Below, piece after piece: positions 51,710 to 60,887 of a stretch of 64,000 nucleotides of DNA. The stretch comes from JAEYXS01 sp943367715. GTDB taxonomy: Bacteria > Verrucomicrobiota > Verrucomicrobiia > Limisphaerales > JAEYXS01. Each line of letters starts with the position of its first letter. Within the stretch, counting starts at the first letter, position 1. The notes beneath the pieces were generated by a model, which saw only the letters and a program-made list of their open reading frames with translations, was not told the origin of the DNA and made no database searches. A program made the position numbers and the translations under genes. Where the stretch lies: the NCBI GenBank assembly GCA_943367715.1, contig CALRJY020000007.1, positions 1-64,000 of the forward strand, given 5' to 3'.

Positions 51710-52615
51710 CGTTGTCGGTAAAGGAGAGGTGTGAGCGGTGGTTGGCTCTTTCGGAGAACAAGCAGCCCCGGTCAGGAATCCTCAAAGTCATCAAGCATGA
51801 TGGTGCATTGCGTACATTATTACACGTGCATGGTTGTGTGCCTGCGTTGGCGGGGAGATGGCGATCCTTATGGAGTCATTGCAGATTTGTGAGTGTATCG
51901 GGCGTATGGATCAGGGTCCGTAAGCCGGAGGGTGAACGAGACGTCGGTCGTCTAGGATAGATGAGACCGGGGAATCTCTAGTAGCCACTGCGGAACCGGC
52001 CGGGTCAGGGACTTACGCTAAATCTGAACTCTCAATCGTAGGGAGGGAGGAAACGATACCGCACAGGGGTCGGATGGTTTCATTGTTCTTTGACATAGTT
52101 CCCTAAAGGGAATGCAGAGGTCGAAGTTCGACTTCCGAGTGGGGGAAGGGAAAGTGCTGGGCGTTTTTAACACGCTTGGCGCGCTCAACCCTCACCCCAG
52201 CCCTCTCCCTGGCCGAAGTTCGGCTTCCCAAAGGGAGAGGGAGAAGGAGTCGTGTGCTTCGGCGGTGGTGGGGCTTGGTTATCGGGGTGCCTTGACGGAA
52301 AAGGTCAGGGCATCGCGGCAGCAATGCCCTACCGTGCCAGGGTTTTGGCTTCTGCGTTTCTTTGCGAAGTGGCTGGCGAGGGTTTCGATTTGGGAGGTGT
52401 GGACTGGTTGCTAAAGTGCCGCAGGACAGGATGCAATCGCGGAGTGACACACTGAATGGATCGGGCGGGAAGGCGCGCTTTGGGGAATGGTTAATAAAGT
52501 TCAAAGGTGAGGCCGCTGGTTAGCCGGGGTCACTCCGTGCGCTATTATGGGCGCGGGGTGAAACCGGTTAACCGGGGGCGCCTCCTGACATTGTCGCTGA
52601 AGAAGGCTGTGTCAG
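51710..52615 (-). repeat. Large dispersed intergenic repeat, copy B (inverted relative to copy A)
   Basis: Its reverse complement shares about ten blocks in order with 23750-24560 (for example CCAGTCCACACCTCCC, ACTATGTCAAAGAACAATG, CCGGCTTACGGACCCTGA, ACGAGTTGTCAGCAC). Copy-specific inserts include a hairpin at 52201-52241 and a unique stretch at about 52250-52340. The outer end is a hairpin with arms CGCCTCCTGACA / TGTCAGGAGGCG. No coding potential was seen. Confidence 0.75.
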
Positions 52616-52693
52616 GAGGCGCCCTTTGCCGGTGCCGTAGCGCGACTCTCCTTGACCGCCCCATTATTGCGCGGTCTAGTAAGTCAGGTTTCT

Positions 52694-55600
52694 ATGAAAC
52701 TGCCTCGCTGCTTCATTCCTGCTGTTGCCCTGGTGCTCCTGCATTTTCTCGTGTGGACGGCCAGAGGACAACCAACCGGGTCACAGCCACCGGCGGTCGA
52801 TATCACCGCCCTGGAGCGTTCGCTGAAACTTTTGCAGTTGGAGTCCAAACTGCGCGTGCTGCAGCTTTATTACGAACAGGCGGGGTTTTTCATTCCGTCA
52901 GAATGGCCGGAGCGCGTGCAGGAAGAGCATCAGGCTTTAATGACAGAACTTGGCCAGGCTTCCTCGCTGAAATCCGCGGGGCTGGATAGCTGGCTGGAAC
53001 AGAGCAAGAAGGCGAGAGAGAACGAAGTGTTGCAGATGGTGGAGTTCATGGAGAAGCACCTCCCTACCCTGCTCAAAAAAGACAAGGCGTCAGCCGAAGA
53101 GAAACAGGTGGAGATCAAAGCCCGGGAATTGCAGAACAAGAAGAACCTGACAGCACAAGAAATCTCCAAGTTCATCACACAGCAAACGTTGCCGGTAGTT
53201 CTGAACGGAGCGGACCAGACCGATGCGGGCATACGGCGACGCTTCTCCGAACAATGGCGGGTCGCGGCGGAAGAGATTTATCGCGGTGCCATCAAGGATG
53301 GGCGGAATTTGGCCGATAGCATCGCGCAGTATGAAAAGGACCGGTTGGCCGTGGAAGCGCGGTTGGTCTTCTTGAAATCGGTGGAGGAACATCTGGAAGT
53401 GCTTGGAACCATCCGCGATCCAATGGACAAGCTCCAGGAAACCGTGGAGGAAAAAGGCATCGGGAAACTGCAGGAATGGCTCTCAACGAATTACAAGGAT
53501 GTGCCGGATGAATATGTGAAAGAGACATGGGGCAAGGTGAAGGAGGAATACGGCGGTGCCAAAGAACTCTACGACAAGATCGGCGAGCTGGACAAGGACA
53601 TGACGCTGAAAGGCAATCCCACGGCGATGGGGGCAGCCAAGCGCTTCACCATCCTCAGCACCCTCTACAAATACACGCTGGGCAAGGTGGCGGATTCTCC
53701 CGCCATGAAAGCCTTGGGGCCGGTGAAAGATTTTCTCGAATACTACGGCAACGCCTTGGAGCTCATCCCAGAGATCGCGAAGAAAACGCAGGCGCTGGTG
53801 GACAACATCGACCAGCAGCACAAGGGTGTGCGGGCGCTGGATATCTGGACGACGGTGATGCCCAACATCGAACCCGGCCGCTTGCGGTCCCTGTCTTCCT
53901 ATGAAGTGTTCAACATGCAAGTGGCGACGGATGCGGAGATCGATGAGTCTTCACCGAATGCGCGGTATTATTTCATCGTGGAGAAGACGGTCATCCCGCG
54001 CGGTTACGCCAGCTTCACCAAGGAACAGTTTCAGCGCCTCCTGCAAGCGATCGCGGATGAACGTTTCCTCAACGCGCATGGCGACAGTTCGCGCGGCGCG
54101 ATGGATTGGGTCACCGAGAACATGTTCGAGTGGCGCTCGGTGAATCTCGCCTCGCCCCGGGTATCTGACTCTTACCTCACGGAGCTGAAAACGAATGCCA
54201 AGAAAACTCCTTTCACACAAAAAGAGATGGTCGATCTGGCTTTCGGACAACCGATCACTTTCAAGGACGAACAATGGTCGGCTGAAAAATTTCGCGCCAA
54301 GGCGGAAGCGGAATTGGAACAGCGGGCCAGAGAATTTACGGCACGCCTGGCATCGCCAAATTTCAACCGGTCCAAGATGTCGCAATGGCATGCGTTCAAT
54401 CTCCTGCTCATCAAGCACACCGTGGCCTTCAACCCGAAACAGATCGTGCGCCTGTTCGCCTTCTATCAGGAGAGCGAGGCGAACGCAGCGCACTTGGAGA
54501 AATATATCCTGCGTCTGGGTGAAGAACGAGCTGCGCGTGCAAAGGGAATTCCCAAGGCGGGCATCCCGATGATCACGCAGCCGGCGGGCGGGTTCACCAT
54601 CCAGCCCGGACAGACGGTGGAACTGACCGCGCATGTGAATGTCAGCGACCTCGCCCCCGGTCGAACGGTGCCCGCCGAAGTCACGTGGTCGCTACCGCCT
54701 TGGGCACTCGCGATGGCTCCCTCCAAGGTGGAACTGGTCAATGGCATCCAGCAATTCACCTACCGTCTGATCGCGCCTAAGGATCTAAAGCCGCAGGTGA
54801 TCGAAACGAAAGTGAACGTGAAGGTGCCGGGTGAACCGGTTGAGAATGCCTTGGCCGCGGTGACCAAGGCGACTGGGCAAAACCTCCCGCCCGGTCCCAA
54901 GGGCAGACCGGAAACCAGCGTCTCCCTGCCCAGCACGGAACTCCCATTCGCAACAGCAACTCCGCCCGCTCCTGCGCGTGATTTCAAGCATGTCGGTAAA
55001 TTTGAAGTGGAAGCGGCCGGGCCCATTTCTATCACAGTGAACCGGGGGAAAAGTTATCCGGTGCGCACCGTTGTCGAAGTGAACTGCGATCTGCTCTTCA
55101 ATTCCGCCAGCAACATCACCTGGATGGTCACACTTTACGCCGCCCCCTCGGCATCGGGTCCATTTGTCGAAGTTGACACGCAGTATGCATATGCGGGCAA
55201 TCGCATTCAAAAAGATGAAGGCAACGGCCGGATCGGCACCAATACCGTCATGTTTGTGGACCGGCGTGATAAGAACGAAAAGGAACCGCGCCAGCCGTGG
55301 TTTTATCAGGTCGGCCTAAAGCAAAAGCCTGGTACCTTCGCCACACCCAACGCCGGCAACACGGAATTGAAATCCAACATAGCCGGCCCAGGCCGTGCGG
55401 AACTCAAAATTTTCGCCCGGCAAGAGATAATCGGCACGACAGCGCCTGCGGATGCCTTCAACAGCGACAGCTTGCGTTCGCCGTTCAATTATTCATCGGA
55501 TGAATGGATCAATTTCAACGTATCGCTCTCGACGGAAAACCAGGTGTTCGATTATCCCGGCGTGCATTTCACGGTGAAATCGGGTGACTGGACTGGCCAT

Positions 55601-57622
55601 TTCTGGTCCTCCCAATTGAATGGCACCAATGAATTCGCGAACTCACGATACTGGACTTACCGCGAGAACCGGGTGCGCGTTTCCATCCCTTTCAAGAGCG
55701 GGACTTTTCCCGTGACCATCACAGCCCATGCTCCCGGCCTCAGCCTCACGCGCACAGTCACACTGAATATCGATCCCAAGATAAATGGTTACGCGACCGA
55801 TGTGAGCCGTGTAGCCGATGAGGAATCCAAACGGATGGCCTACATCGAAAAGGAGGAGCAAAAGGATCTGGAGGCGATTCCCAGATTGGAAAAAGCGTAC
55901 GCCTCGGCCAAGGAATACCTGGAAAGCATCAAGTCTCCCGGAGTGCCGCTGAACAATGCCCGTAGCCTGTTCCATTCCGCATCGAACAACCTGGCGTTCG
56001 GCCGGTTCTCCGTGCTGCTGAACGCCCGTTATGAAAAACCACAACGCCGGTTCACAGGTGACCGCCAATTGGCTGATGCCCGGGATGATTGGAAAGCCGC
56101 TTTGGCGGCCGAACGCGAATTGATGGCGCTCACCCAAACACATTTTGAAATGGAACTGTTGCGGAGCGCGATACAGTGGGATGGCAACAATGCGGAGAGT
56201 CAGGCGCGCATGGCGGAGTTTTATCAAAAAGAACGCGTGAACTACACCAACACCTATTCCTCCCGGATGCTGGACCATCACTATCGGATGGGCCGGTTTG
56301 CGTTGCTCGCAGGTGAACCGGCCATATTCCGGCAAGCCATGCAAGAGGTGGTGGAGCGGCAATTGCCGCAGCAGAAAGATCCGGGAGATTTTTCAAGCTA
56401 TGCACAACGCTTGAAAGAATTCGGCTCCATGCTGGCGGTGCTCACGGGAGACCAGGCGGAGGCGGCGCGCATATTTTTATGGGGCCGCAAAATTGCCTTG
56501 GAGAAAATTCCGAAAAGCGAACAGGAAGCCTTGAAAGACCCACTGCCAACATGGTGGCCGGTGGAACCGGTGAAAGAATCTCCCCTGCCCCAGCCGAAGG
56601 TCGAGACGGTCATCGCGCGCGATCCCGGCTCAGTTACTTCACCCGCCAATCCGCCCACGCGCGCTACGCAGGTCACCCCGCCCACGGTGGTCACTCCGCC
56701 GGTCATCAATACCCGCACCAACGTCGCGACAAATACCACGGTGGTCACGCCGCCTCCCATAGTCATCGTGACCAATGCTGCGGCGCAAAAAGCTTACTCA
56801 TTGACGCAGCAACAAAAGTGGCCGGAAGCGGAGGCTGCCTATCGCGAAGCACTGCGGGAGAACGCCAATGATCCCATGTTGAATCACGGTTTCGGTAATG
56901 CGCTGGCGGGCCAGTTGAAATGGAAGGAGGCCGAGGCGGCTTATCGAAAATCCATTTCGCTCTCGCCAACGAATGCCGCCGTGCACTACGCGCTTTCGGC
57001 TACGCTCGGTTATCAGAACCGCTGGGCCGAGATGATCCCATCCCTAGCAGAAGCAGCGCGGCTGGATCCGAACAACGCGGAGTATCATTATCGTCTGGGC
57101 GCAGCGCTCTATGGTCAGCAACGCTACGCGGAAGCGGTGGTCGCCTGCAAACGGTCCCTCCAGATCACTCCGGCAAATGCTTCCTGTCAGGCTTTCACCT
57201 CCAGCAGTCTGATGGCTCTTGGCAAACCGGCGGAAGCAGAGCCCTTCGCCCGCGAAGCGGCGCGACTGGAACCAAACAACGGCCATGCGCAACTGGGATT
57301 GGGCTACGCTCTCACCGCGCAGAACAAATGGGTGGAATCCGAACCGACGTATCGTTTGGCGGTGCAATTGCTCCCGGCTGATCCTGCAGCGTGTGAAGGA
57401 TTGGGCCACGTATTCATGGCGCAAGGGAAATGGGCGGAAGCCGAAGCAATCTACCGGCAGGCGATACGGCTCAATGCTACTGAAGGTCGCTACTATGGTC
57501 ACGTGGCCGCAGCATTGGCCCGCCAACAACGAGTGAACGATGCCGTGCCGATGGCCCGCCAGGCGATGGCACTAGGCGAGCGTAATCATTGGATTCTGAA
57601 AGAGCTTGGCTTGATCCAGTAA
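52694..57622 (+). CDS. Large secreted TPR protein of unknown function
   Basis: 1,642 residues from ATG 52694 (KLPRCFIPAVALVLLHFLVW, signal peptide to about RGQ). Residues ~30-280 are highly helical and charged, probably coiled coil (KDKASAEEKQVEIKARELQNKK). Residues ~400-620 are mixed. Beta-sandwich-like parts lie at ~620-730 (FTIQPGQTVELTAHVNVSDL) and ~900-1100. A Thr/Pro/Val-rich linker (~1310-1370) leads to eight or so canonical TPRs (~1375-1640, WPEAEAAYREALRENANDP, WKEAEAAYRKSISLSPTNA). It starts only ~80 nt after repeat copy B. No family recognised; a polysaccharide-lyase-like gene follows after ~11 nt. Confidence 0.75.
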   Translation: MKLPRCFIPAVALVLLHFLVWTARGQPTGSQPPAVDITALERSLKLLQLESKLRVLQLYYEQAGFFIPSEWPERVQEEHQALMTELGQASSLKSAGLDSWLEQSKKARENEVLQMVEFMEKHLPTLLKKDKASAEEKQVEIKARELQNKKNLTAQEISKFITQQTLPVVLNGADQTDAGIRRRFSEQWRVAAEEIYRGAIKDGRNLADSIAQYEKDRLAVEARLVFLKSVEEHLEVLGTIRDPMDKLQETVEEKGIGKLQEWLSTNYKDVPDEYVKETWGKVKEEYGGAKELYDKIGELDKDMTLKGNPTAMGAAKRFTILSTLYKYTLGKVADSPAMKALGPVKDFLEYYGNALELIPEIAKKTQALVDNIDQQHKGVRALDIWTTVMPNIEPGRLRSLSSYEVFNMQVATDAEIDESSPNARYYFIVEKTVIPRGYASFTKEQFQRLLQAIADERFLNAHGDSSRGAMDWVTENMFEWRSVNLASPRVSDSYLTELKTNAKKTPFTQKEMVDLAFGQPITFKDEQWSAEKFRAKAEAELEQRAREFTARLASPNFNRSKMSQWHAFNLLLIKHTVAFNPKQIVRLFAFYQESEANAAHLEKYILRLGEERAARAKGIPKAGIPMITQPAGGFTIQPGQTVELTAHVNVSDLAPGRTVPAEVTWSLPPWALAMAPSKVELVNGIQQFTYRLIAPKDLKPQVIETKVNVKVPGEPVENALAAVTKATGQNLPPGPKGRPETSVSLPSTELPFATATPPAPARDFKHVGKFEVEAAGPISITVNRGKSYPVRTVVEVNCDLLFNSASNITWMVTLYAAPSASGPFVEVDTQYAYAGNRIQKDEGNGRIGTNTVMFVDRRDKNEKEPRQPWFYQVGLKQKPGTFATPNAGNTELKSNIAGPGRAELKIFARQEIIGTTAPADAFNSDSLRSPFNYSSDEWINFNVSLSTENQVFDYPGVHFTVKSGDWTGHFWSSQLNGTNEFANSRYWTYRENRVRVSIPFKSGTFPVTITAHAPGLSLTRTVTLNIDPKINGYATDVSRVADEESKRMAYIEKEEQKDLEAIPRLEKAYASAKEYLESIKSPGVPLNNARSLFHSASNNLAFGRFSVLLNARYEKPQRRFTGDRQLADARDDWKAALAAERELMALTQTHFEMELLRSAIQWDGNNAESQARMAEFYQKERVNYTNTYSSRMLDHHYRMGRFALLAGEPAIFRQAMQEVVERQLPQQKDPGDFSSYAQRLKEFGSMLAVLTGDQAEAARIFLWGRKIALEKIPKSEQEALKDPLPTWWPVEPVKESPLPQPKVETVIARDPGSVTSPANPPTRATQVTPPTVVTPPVINTRTNVATNTTVVTPPPIVIVTNAAAQKAYSLTQQQKWPEAEAAYREALRENANDPMLNHGFGNALAGQLKWKEAEAAYRKSISLSPTNAAVHYALSATLGYQNRWAEMIPSLAEAARLDPNNAEYHYRLGAALYGQQRYAEAVVACKRSLQITPANASCQAFTSSSLMALGKPAEAEPFAREAARLEPNNGHAQLGLGYALTAQNKWVESEPTYRLAVQLLPADPAACEGLGHVFMAQGKWAEAEAIYRQAIRLNATEGRYYGHVAAALARQQRVNDAVPMARQAMALGERNHWILKELGLIQ

Positions 57623-57633
57623 TTTTTATCACT

Positions 57634-58419
57634 TTGAAGCTCACTCGCCTTTTTCTCGCGCTCGGTCTGGTACTCGTGCTTTGGCTGGGGTGGCTTTGGC
57701 GGCCAGCACCCGTGCTACCTCCGGGGGCACCCTTTCATTTCACAGACGGTTTCGAGAACGCCACCAGCATCACGAATCTGTTTCCGTCGGATCTTACGCG
57801 TTGGCACAGTGCGCAGCGGGAATCTGGCCCCAAGCCGGAAGCAAACTTCATCGAACTGGCCACGAACATCGTTCACTCCGGAACCAACGCGCTGAAACTC
57901 CAGGCCGTGCCTTACGATGGGCACACGGCATCCAAGGCGGACATCCAACTGGAGAAGTTCACCTTCGGCAAAGGCCAGGAGGTCTGGTTTTCCGGCTGGT
58001 ATTATCTGGTGGGTGGTGCGGATGCCGAACTCGTTTTTCTTTGGGATTTGGAGACCACCCAATTCCGCGGCTCACCCGGCCGCCGTCTCTACATCCAAAA
58101 TGGCGGCTGGCTGGCTTCCGACCTCGGCAAGTGGTGGAGCGGCAAGACTTTCCGTCAGGTGAAAGGAAAGGAAACCCCATTCCCCAAGGACCAATGGGTG
58201 CATCTGCGTGTGCGCATGCTTCTCTCCGAAGACGACAAGGGCCACATGGAAGTCTGGCAGAACGGGGTTCAGGTATTGGATGCCAAGGGTAAAACATTGC
58301 CCACTGGCCGCACTCTCTATAGTCGCCTCCAGGTAGGAATCACCGCCAATGGTAACCAAAAGGCCACGAATACCTTGTATCTGGACGATATTGAGCTCTC
58401 CAACCGTCCCCTATGGTGA
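57634..58419 (+). CDS. Polysaccharide-lyase-like (heparin lyase I fold) secreted protein
   Basis: About 261 residues from a TTG at 57634 (KLTRLFLALGLVLVLWLGWLW, a signal anchor). An earlier in-frame start overlaps the preceding gene. The mature part is a concanavalin-like beta-jelly roll: FTDGFENATSI at the front, a strand pair EVWFSGWYYLVGG, then DQWVHLRVRMLLSEDDKGHMEVWQNG and a C-terminal RLQVGITANGN ... LYLDDIELS. This matches the polysaccharide-lyase family that includes heparin lyase I-like and alginate-lyase-like members. Catalytic residues could not be placed with certainty; it might be only carbohydrate-binding. Confidence 0.65.
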   Translation: MKLTRLFLALGLVLVLWLGWLWRPAPVLPPGAPFHFTDGFENATSITNLFPSDLTRWHSAQRESGPKPEANFIELATNIVHSGTNALKLQAVPYDGHTASKADIQLEKFTFGKGQEVWFSGWYYLVGGADAELVFLWDLETTQFRGSPGRRLYIQNGGWLASDLGKWWSGKTFRQVKGKETPFPKDQWVHLRVRMLLSEDDKGHMEVWQNGVQVLDAKGKTLPTGRTLYSRLQVGITANGNQKATNTLYLDDIELSNRPLW

Positions 58420-58525
58420 TTTTAAGGCGCAAATGAGCCCAAAATAAACCGTTGCGGGGTCATTTTTCCTATTGCGTCCGCTTGATTACGCATTAGTCTC
58501 CAGTGCTCTCGAAGATTTGATATTT

Positions 58526-58750
58526 ATGAACGCTGAACTGACCCGCAAGGCACTGGACAAAGTCATCAACCCTAACCTGTTGATCAATATCGTTTCCCGG
58601 CGTGTGCGCCAGTTGAACGCGGGTGGCGGCAGCGGCCGTCCTCTGATCGCGGATACGGCTGGTCTGGGCGCGGCGGACATCGCCCTGCGCGAGATCGCTG
58701 AAGACAAGCTGACGTTCGAGCAGACCTCGGACATGTCCATCTTCGAATAA
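58526..58750 (+). CDS. rpoZ: RNA polymerase omega subunit
   Basis: 74 residues from ATG 58526 (NAELTRKALDKVINPNLLINIVSRRVRQL). The family core is visible: a start helix, INIVSRRVRQLN, then ADIALREIAEDKLTFE where other omegas have the A-x-x-EI-x-x-G-K-[IL] motif. It assists assembly and stability of RNA polymerase by holding beta-prime. Followed by a terminator hairpin at 58778-58810 and then smpB. Confidence 0.85.
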   Translation: MNAELTRKALDKVINPNLLINIVSRRVRQLNAGGGSGRPLIADTAGLGAADIALREIAEDKLTFEQTSDMSIFE

Positions 58751-58777
58751 GGGGACTGAATCCCGGCAAATTTCCAG

Positions 58778-58810
58778 CAGCCAGGAGGTTCACTCTTCCT
58801 GGCTGTTTTT
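58778..58810 (+). terminator. Rho-independent terminator after rpoZ
   Basis: Nine-base perfect stem CAGCCAGGA / TCCTGGCTG (58778-58805), 10-nt loop, then TTTTT. Only 7 nt separate its T-run from the smpB start, so smpB depends on read-through or on a promoter inside this region. Confidence 0.8.
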
Positions 58811-58816
58811 ATTTCC

Positions 58817-59272
58817 ATGGCCGACATACTTACCAATTCCAAAGCGCGTCGCGACTACGAGATCCTCGAGACCTACGAGGCGGGCATCGTGCTGCATGGC
58901 ACCGAGGTTAAGGCCTTGCGCGCCGGCAAAGCCCAGATCAGCGATGCCTTTGCCAAGGTGGAAAAGAACCAGGTCTATCTCTACAACGCTCACATTGACG
59001 AATACGCGCAGGGCAATCGTTTCAATCATCAGCCCAAGGCTCCGCGCAAGCTCCTCCTGAACAAGACTGAGATCCGCAAGCTGCATGAGCTGGCCTCGAT
59101 CAAGGGTAACACGCTCGTTGCCCTGAGCTTTTACTGGAAGAATAACAAGGTGAAGGTCCAGCTCGGCGTTGGTAAAGGCAAGGAAGTGGGCGATAAGCGC
59201 CAGGATCTTAAGAAACGCGATGACGAACGGGAGATGAAGCGCGTGACGATGAAGTTCATGAAGGGGCGCTAA
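58817..59272 (+). CDS. smpB: SsrA (tmRNA)-binding protein
   Basis: A 151-residue protein that escorts tmRNA to stalled ribosomes for trans-translation. Family motifs: NSKARRDYEILETYEAGIVL near the start, GTEVKALRAGKAQISDAF, a middle HIDEYAQGNRFNHQPKAPRKLLL, and the C-terminal basic tail KRQDLKKRDDEREMKRVTMK that follows the decoding centre. Length is normal. A tmRNA gene was not recognised in this window. It complements the other protein quality-control system here (UBact-proteasome), but there is no operon link. Confidence 0.93.
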   Translation: MADILTNSKARRDYEILETYEAGIVLHGTEVKALRAGKAQISDAFAKVEKNQVYLYNAHIDEYAQGNRFNHQPKAPRKLLLNKTEIRKLHELASIKGNTLVALSFYWKNNKVKVQLGVGKGKEVGDKRQDLKKRDDEREMKRVTMKFMKGR

Positions 59273-59556
59273 TCCACTTGGTTTTGGGTAGCGACGGTCT
59301 TAGGCAGGCAAGTTAGGATTCTGTGGATCGGGGGTTGCCTATTCTCTGAAAGAGCCAACCGCCACTCTCGTCAACGTGACTCCGATGTGGCCCCACCCTC
59401 TCCCTCCCTGATCCCGATTCATACTAATAAAGGGTGAGGTTCGGTGTTTTGCTTATTGGCCTCATTCGACCTATTTCCCCATTATCGCCCGCCGATGCAA
59501 CCGGCCCCAAAAGAAACCCCCTTTGCCATTTCCCCGTCCCCGATTAGAGTATCCCC

Positions 59557-59673
59557 ATGTTGCGATTGTTTATTTTGACGATTTTGGCAGTTTGCCTGCT
59601 CGGCGTGGGCTGCAAGTCCAACTCCGGCAGCCGTGAATTCGTGCCGGGCCGCGGCTGGGTGCCCACTCGCTAA
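59557..59673 (+). CDS. Small lipoprotein, 38 residues
   Basis: ATG 59557 to TAA 59671-59673. It starts LRLFILTILAVCLLGVGC, a complete lipoprotein signal with lipobox LLGVGC... more strictly L-G-V-G-C at residues 15-19. The mature peptide is only about 20 residues, KSNSGSREFVPGRGWVPTR. The ending R-E-F-x-P-G-x-G-W-x-P resembles short lipoproteins I recall from other Verrucomicrobia, but that is memory, not a search. No clear partner; the TonB-like gene follows 95 nt downstream. Confidence 0.65.
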   Translation: MLRLFILTILAVCLLGVGCKSNSGSREFVPGRGWVPTR

Positions 59674-59768
59674 CCCGTTGCCGCCCAGCGGGCACAATGG
59701 ATTTTTGCGGTTTGTTTTGAACAAATGGACGGTTGGCAGCGTCGCGTTAGGGCGGTTTTTAATGATAC

Positions 59769-60854
59769 ATGCAGGCTACGGGAATGAGACGTTCGGAAAC
59801 TTGGATTGAACAGCACCCCGTGCTGTTCGCTCTGGGCATTTCCGTGGTTGTACACATCGTGCTCATCACGGTGGGCGCCACCGCCTTGGGCATCGCCCTT
59901 CTGCGAGACCCCGAACTGCTCAAACAGATCGCCCAATCCCCGGAAAAAATCATCGAACTCACCGCCCGCAGCCTGGACTCCACGCCCCCGCCTGAACTCA
60001 TCCCCATACCCGTCCAAGAAAAAGAGATGCCCCTGCTCTTCATCGAGGTGGATCCGTCCCAAACGGCCAAGGACGCACCCGACAAAACCAAATACTACGC
60101 CGCCCAAAACACCCTCGCCGCCAACCCTGATACCAAACTGGATACGGACACGCCCAAGATCGACGGCAAGCAAACCCAGATCATCCGTGCCTTTGAAGTA
60201 CCCCGGCAACCAAAAGCCGCCCCGCTCCAGCCATCTGCCCCGCAGGCCAAGATCGAAGCTCAGCCACAGAAAAACATCTCCCCGGCTGAACAAGCTGCCA
60301 AAAGCCAGAAAGCCCAGCCCAATAACCTGACCGAGCAAGCCAAACAGGAACGCGGCGATCTGGAAAAACTGCGCCAAGCCCAAACGAAGCAGGAAGCAAA
60401 AAAAGCCTTGGAGGAAGCCGCGCCCCGGTCACGTCCCAAAACATTGGCGGAAGCAAGAATGCGGGAAAACGATTCCCGGCCGCAGGGTGAACAGATGAAG
60501 CAGGAAGGCGGCGTCAGGCGCCAAGACGTCACGTCCCTCGCCGCCAAGGGCACCCCCTTGGGCGAGTACGACGCCAAAATCATCGAGGCCATCAAAAACA
60601 AGTGGTATTCCTTGCTCGACGACAGCAAACACTCGCGCGATCGCAAAGGCGTAGTGGTCATCGAATTTCGGCTTTATTCTAATGGCGCGGTTCGCGACGT
60701 GCGCATTGCCAATGAAGATGTCGGTGAATTCCTCTCTTACCTTTGTCAGAGTGCAGTTGCCACGCCGGCACCTTATGAAAAATGGCCGGAAGATGTTCGC
60801 GCCGCCGTCGGCAAAGATTACCGCGACGTGAAATTCAGCTTTTTCTACAATTGA
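59769..60854 (+). CDS. TonB/TolA-like energy-transducing protein
   Basis: 361 residues from ATG 59769; a second ATG at 59784 is also possible. One N-terminal membrane helix (~18-42, VLFALGISVVVHIVLITVGATALGIALL) is followed by a long periplasmic Pro/Gln/Ala/Lys-rich linker (~80-260). The compact C-terminal domain (~270-361) is YDAKIIEAIKNKWYSLLDDS ... GVVVIEFRLYSNGAVRDVRI, the TonB/TolA C-terminal pattern. With ExbB/TolQ-like and ExbD/TolR-like genes directly downstream it should couple proton-motive force to the outer membrane. TonB and TolA roles cannot be separated from sequence alone. Confidence 0.82.
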   Translation: MQATGMRRSETWIEQHPVLFALGISVVVHIVLITVGATALGIALLRDPELLKQIAQSPEKIIELTARSLDSTPPPELIPIPVQEKEMPLLFIEVDPSQTAKDAPDKTKYYAAQNTLAANPDTKLDTDTPKIDGKQTQIIRAFEVPRQPKAAPLQPSAPQAKIEAQPQKNISPAEQAAKSQKAQPNNLTEQAKQERGDLEKLRQAQTKQEAKKALEEAAPRSRPKTLAEARMRENDSRPQGEQMKQEGGVRRQDVTSLAAKGTPLGEYDAKIIEAIKNKWYSLLDDSKHSRDRKGVVVIEFRLYSNGAVRDVRIANEDVGEFLSYLCQSAVATPAPYEKWPEDVRAAVGKDYRDVKFSFFYN

Positions 60855-60887
60855 TCCATTTGAACTCGAAGCTCCGAAAGTAACATC

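Larger units (their letters stand above)
51322..52693. other. Long non-coding region with a REP-like unit and repeat copy B
   Basis: Nearly 1.4 kb with no supportable gene. It contains a REP-like element (51533-51578), the inverted partner of the 23.7-24.6 kb repeat (51710-52615), and several perfect or near-perfect hairpins. These are 52118-52136 around GTCGAA-G-TTCGAC, 52201-52241 with arms CCCTCTCCCT/AGGGAGAGGG, and 52579-52618 at the repeat end. Confidence 0.65.

Noticed and set aside
52507..52989. Open frame of about 160 codons overlapping repeat copy B and the start of the TPR gene
   Set aside because: It runs through hairpin repeat sequence in one frame and then antisense-like frame of the signal-peptide gene; no conserved counterpart in copy A.
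59273..59556. Possible tmRNA gene next to smpB
   Set aside because: No Ala-tRNA-like acceptor/T-arm (GGTTCGA context with paired ends) and no tag-reading frame could be found here.
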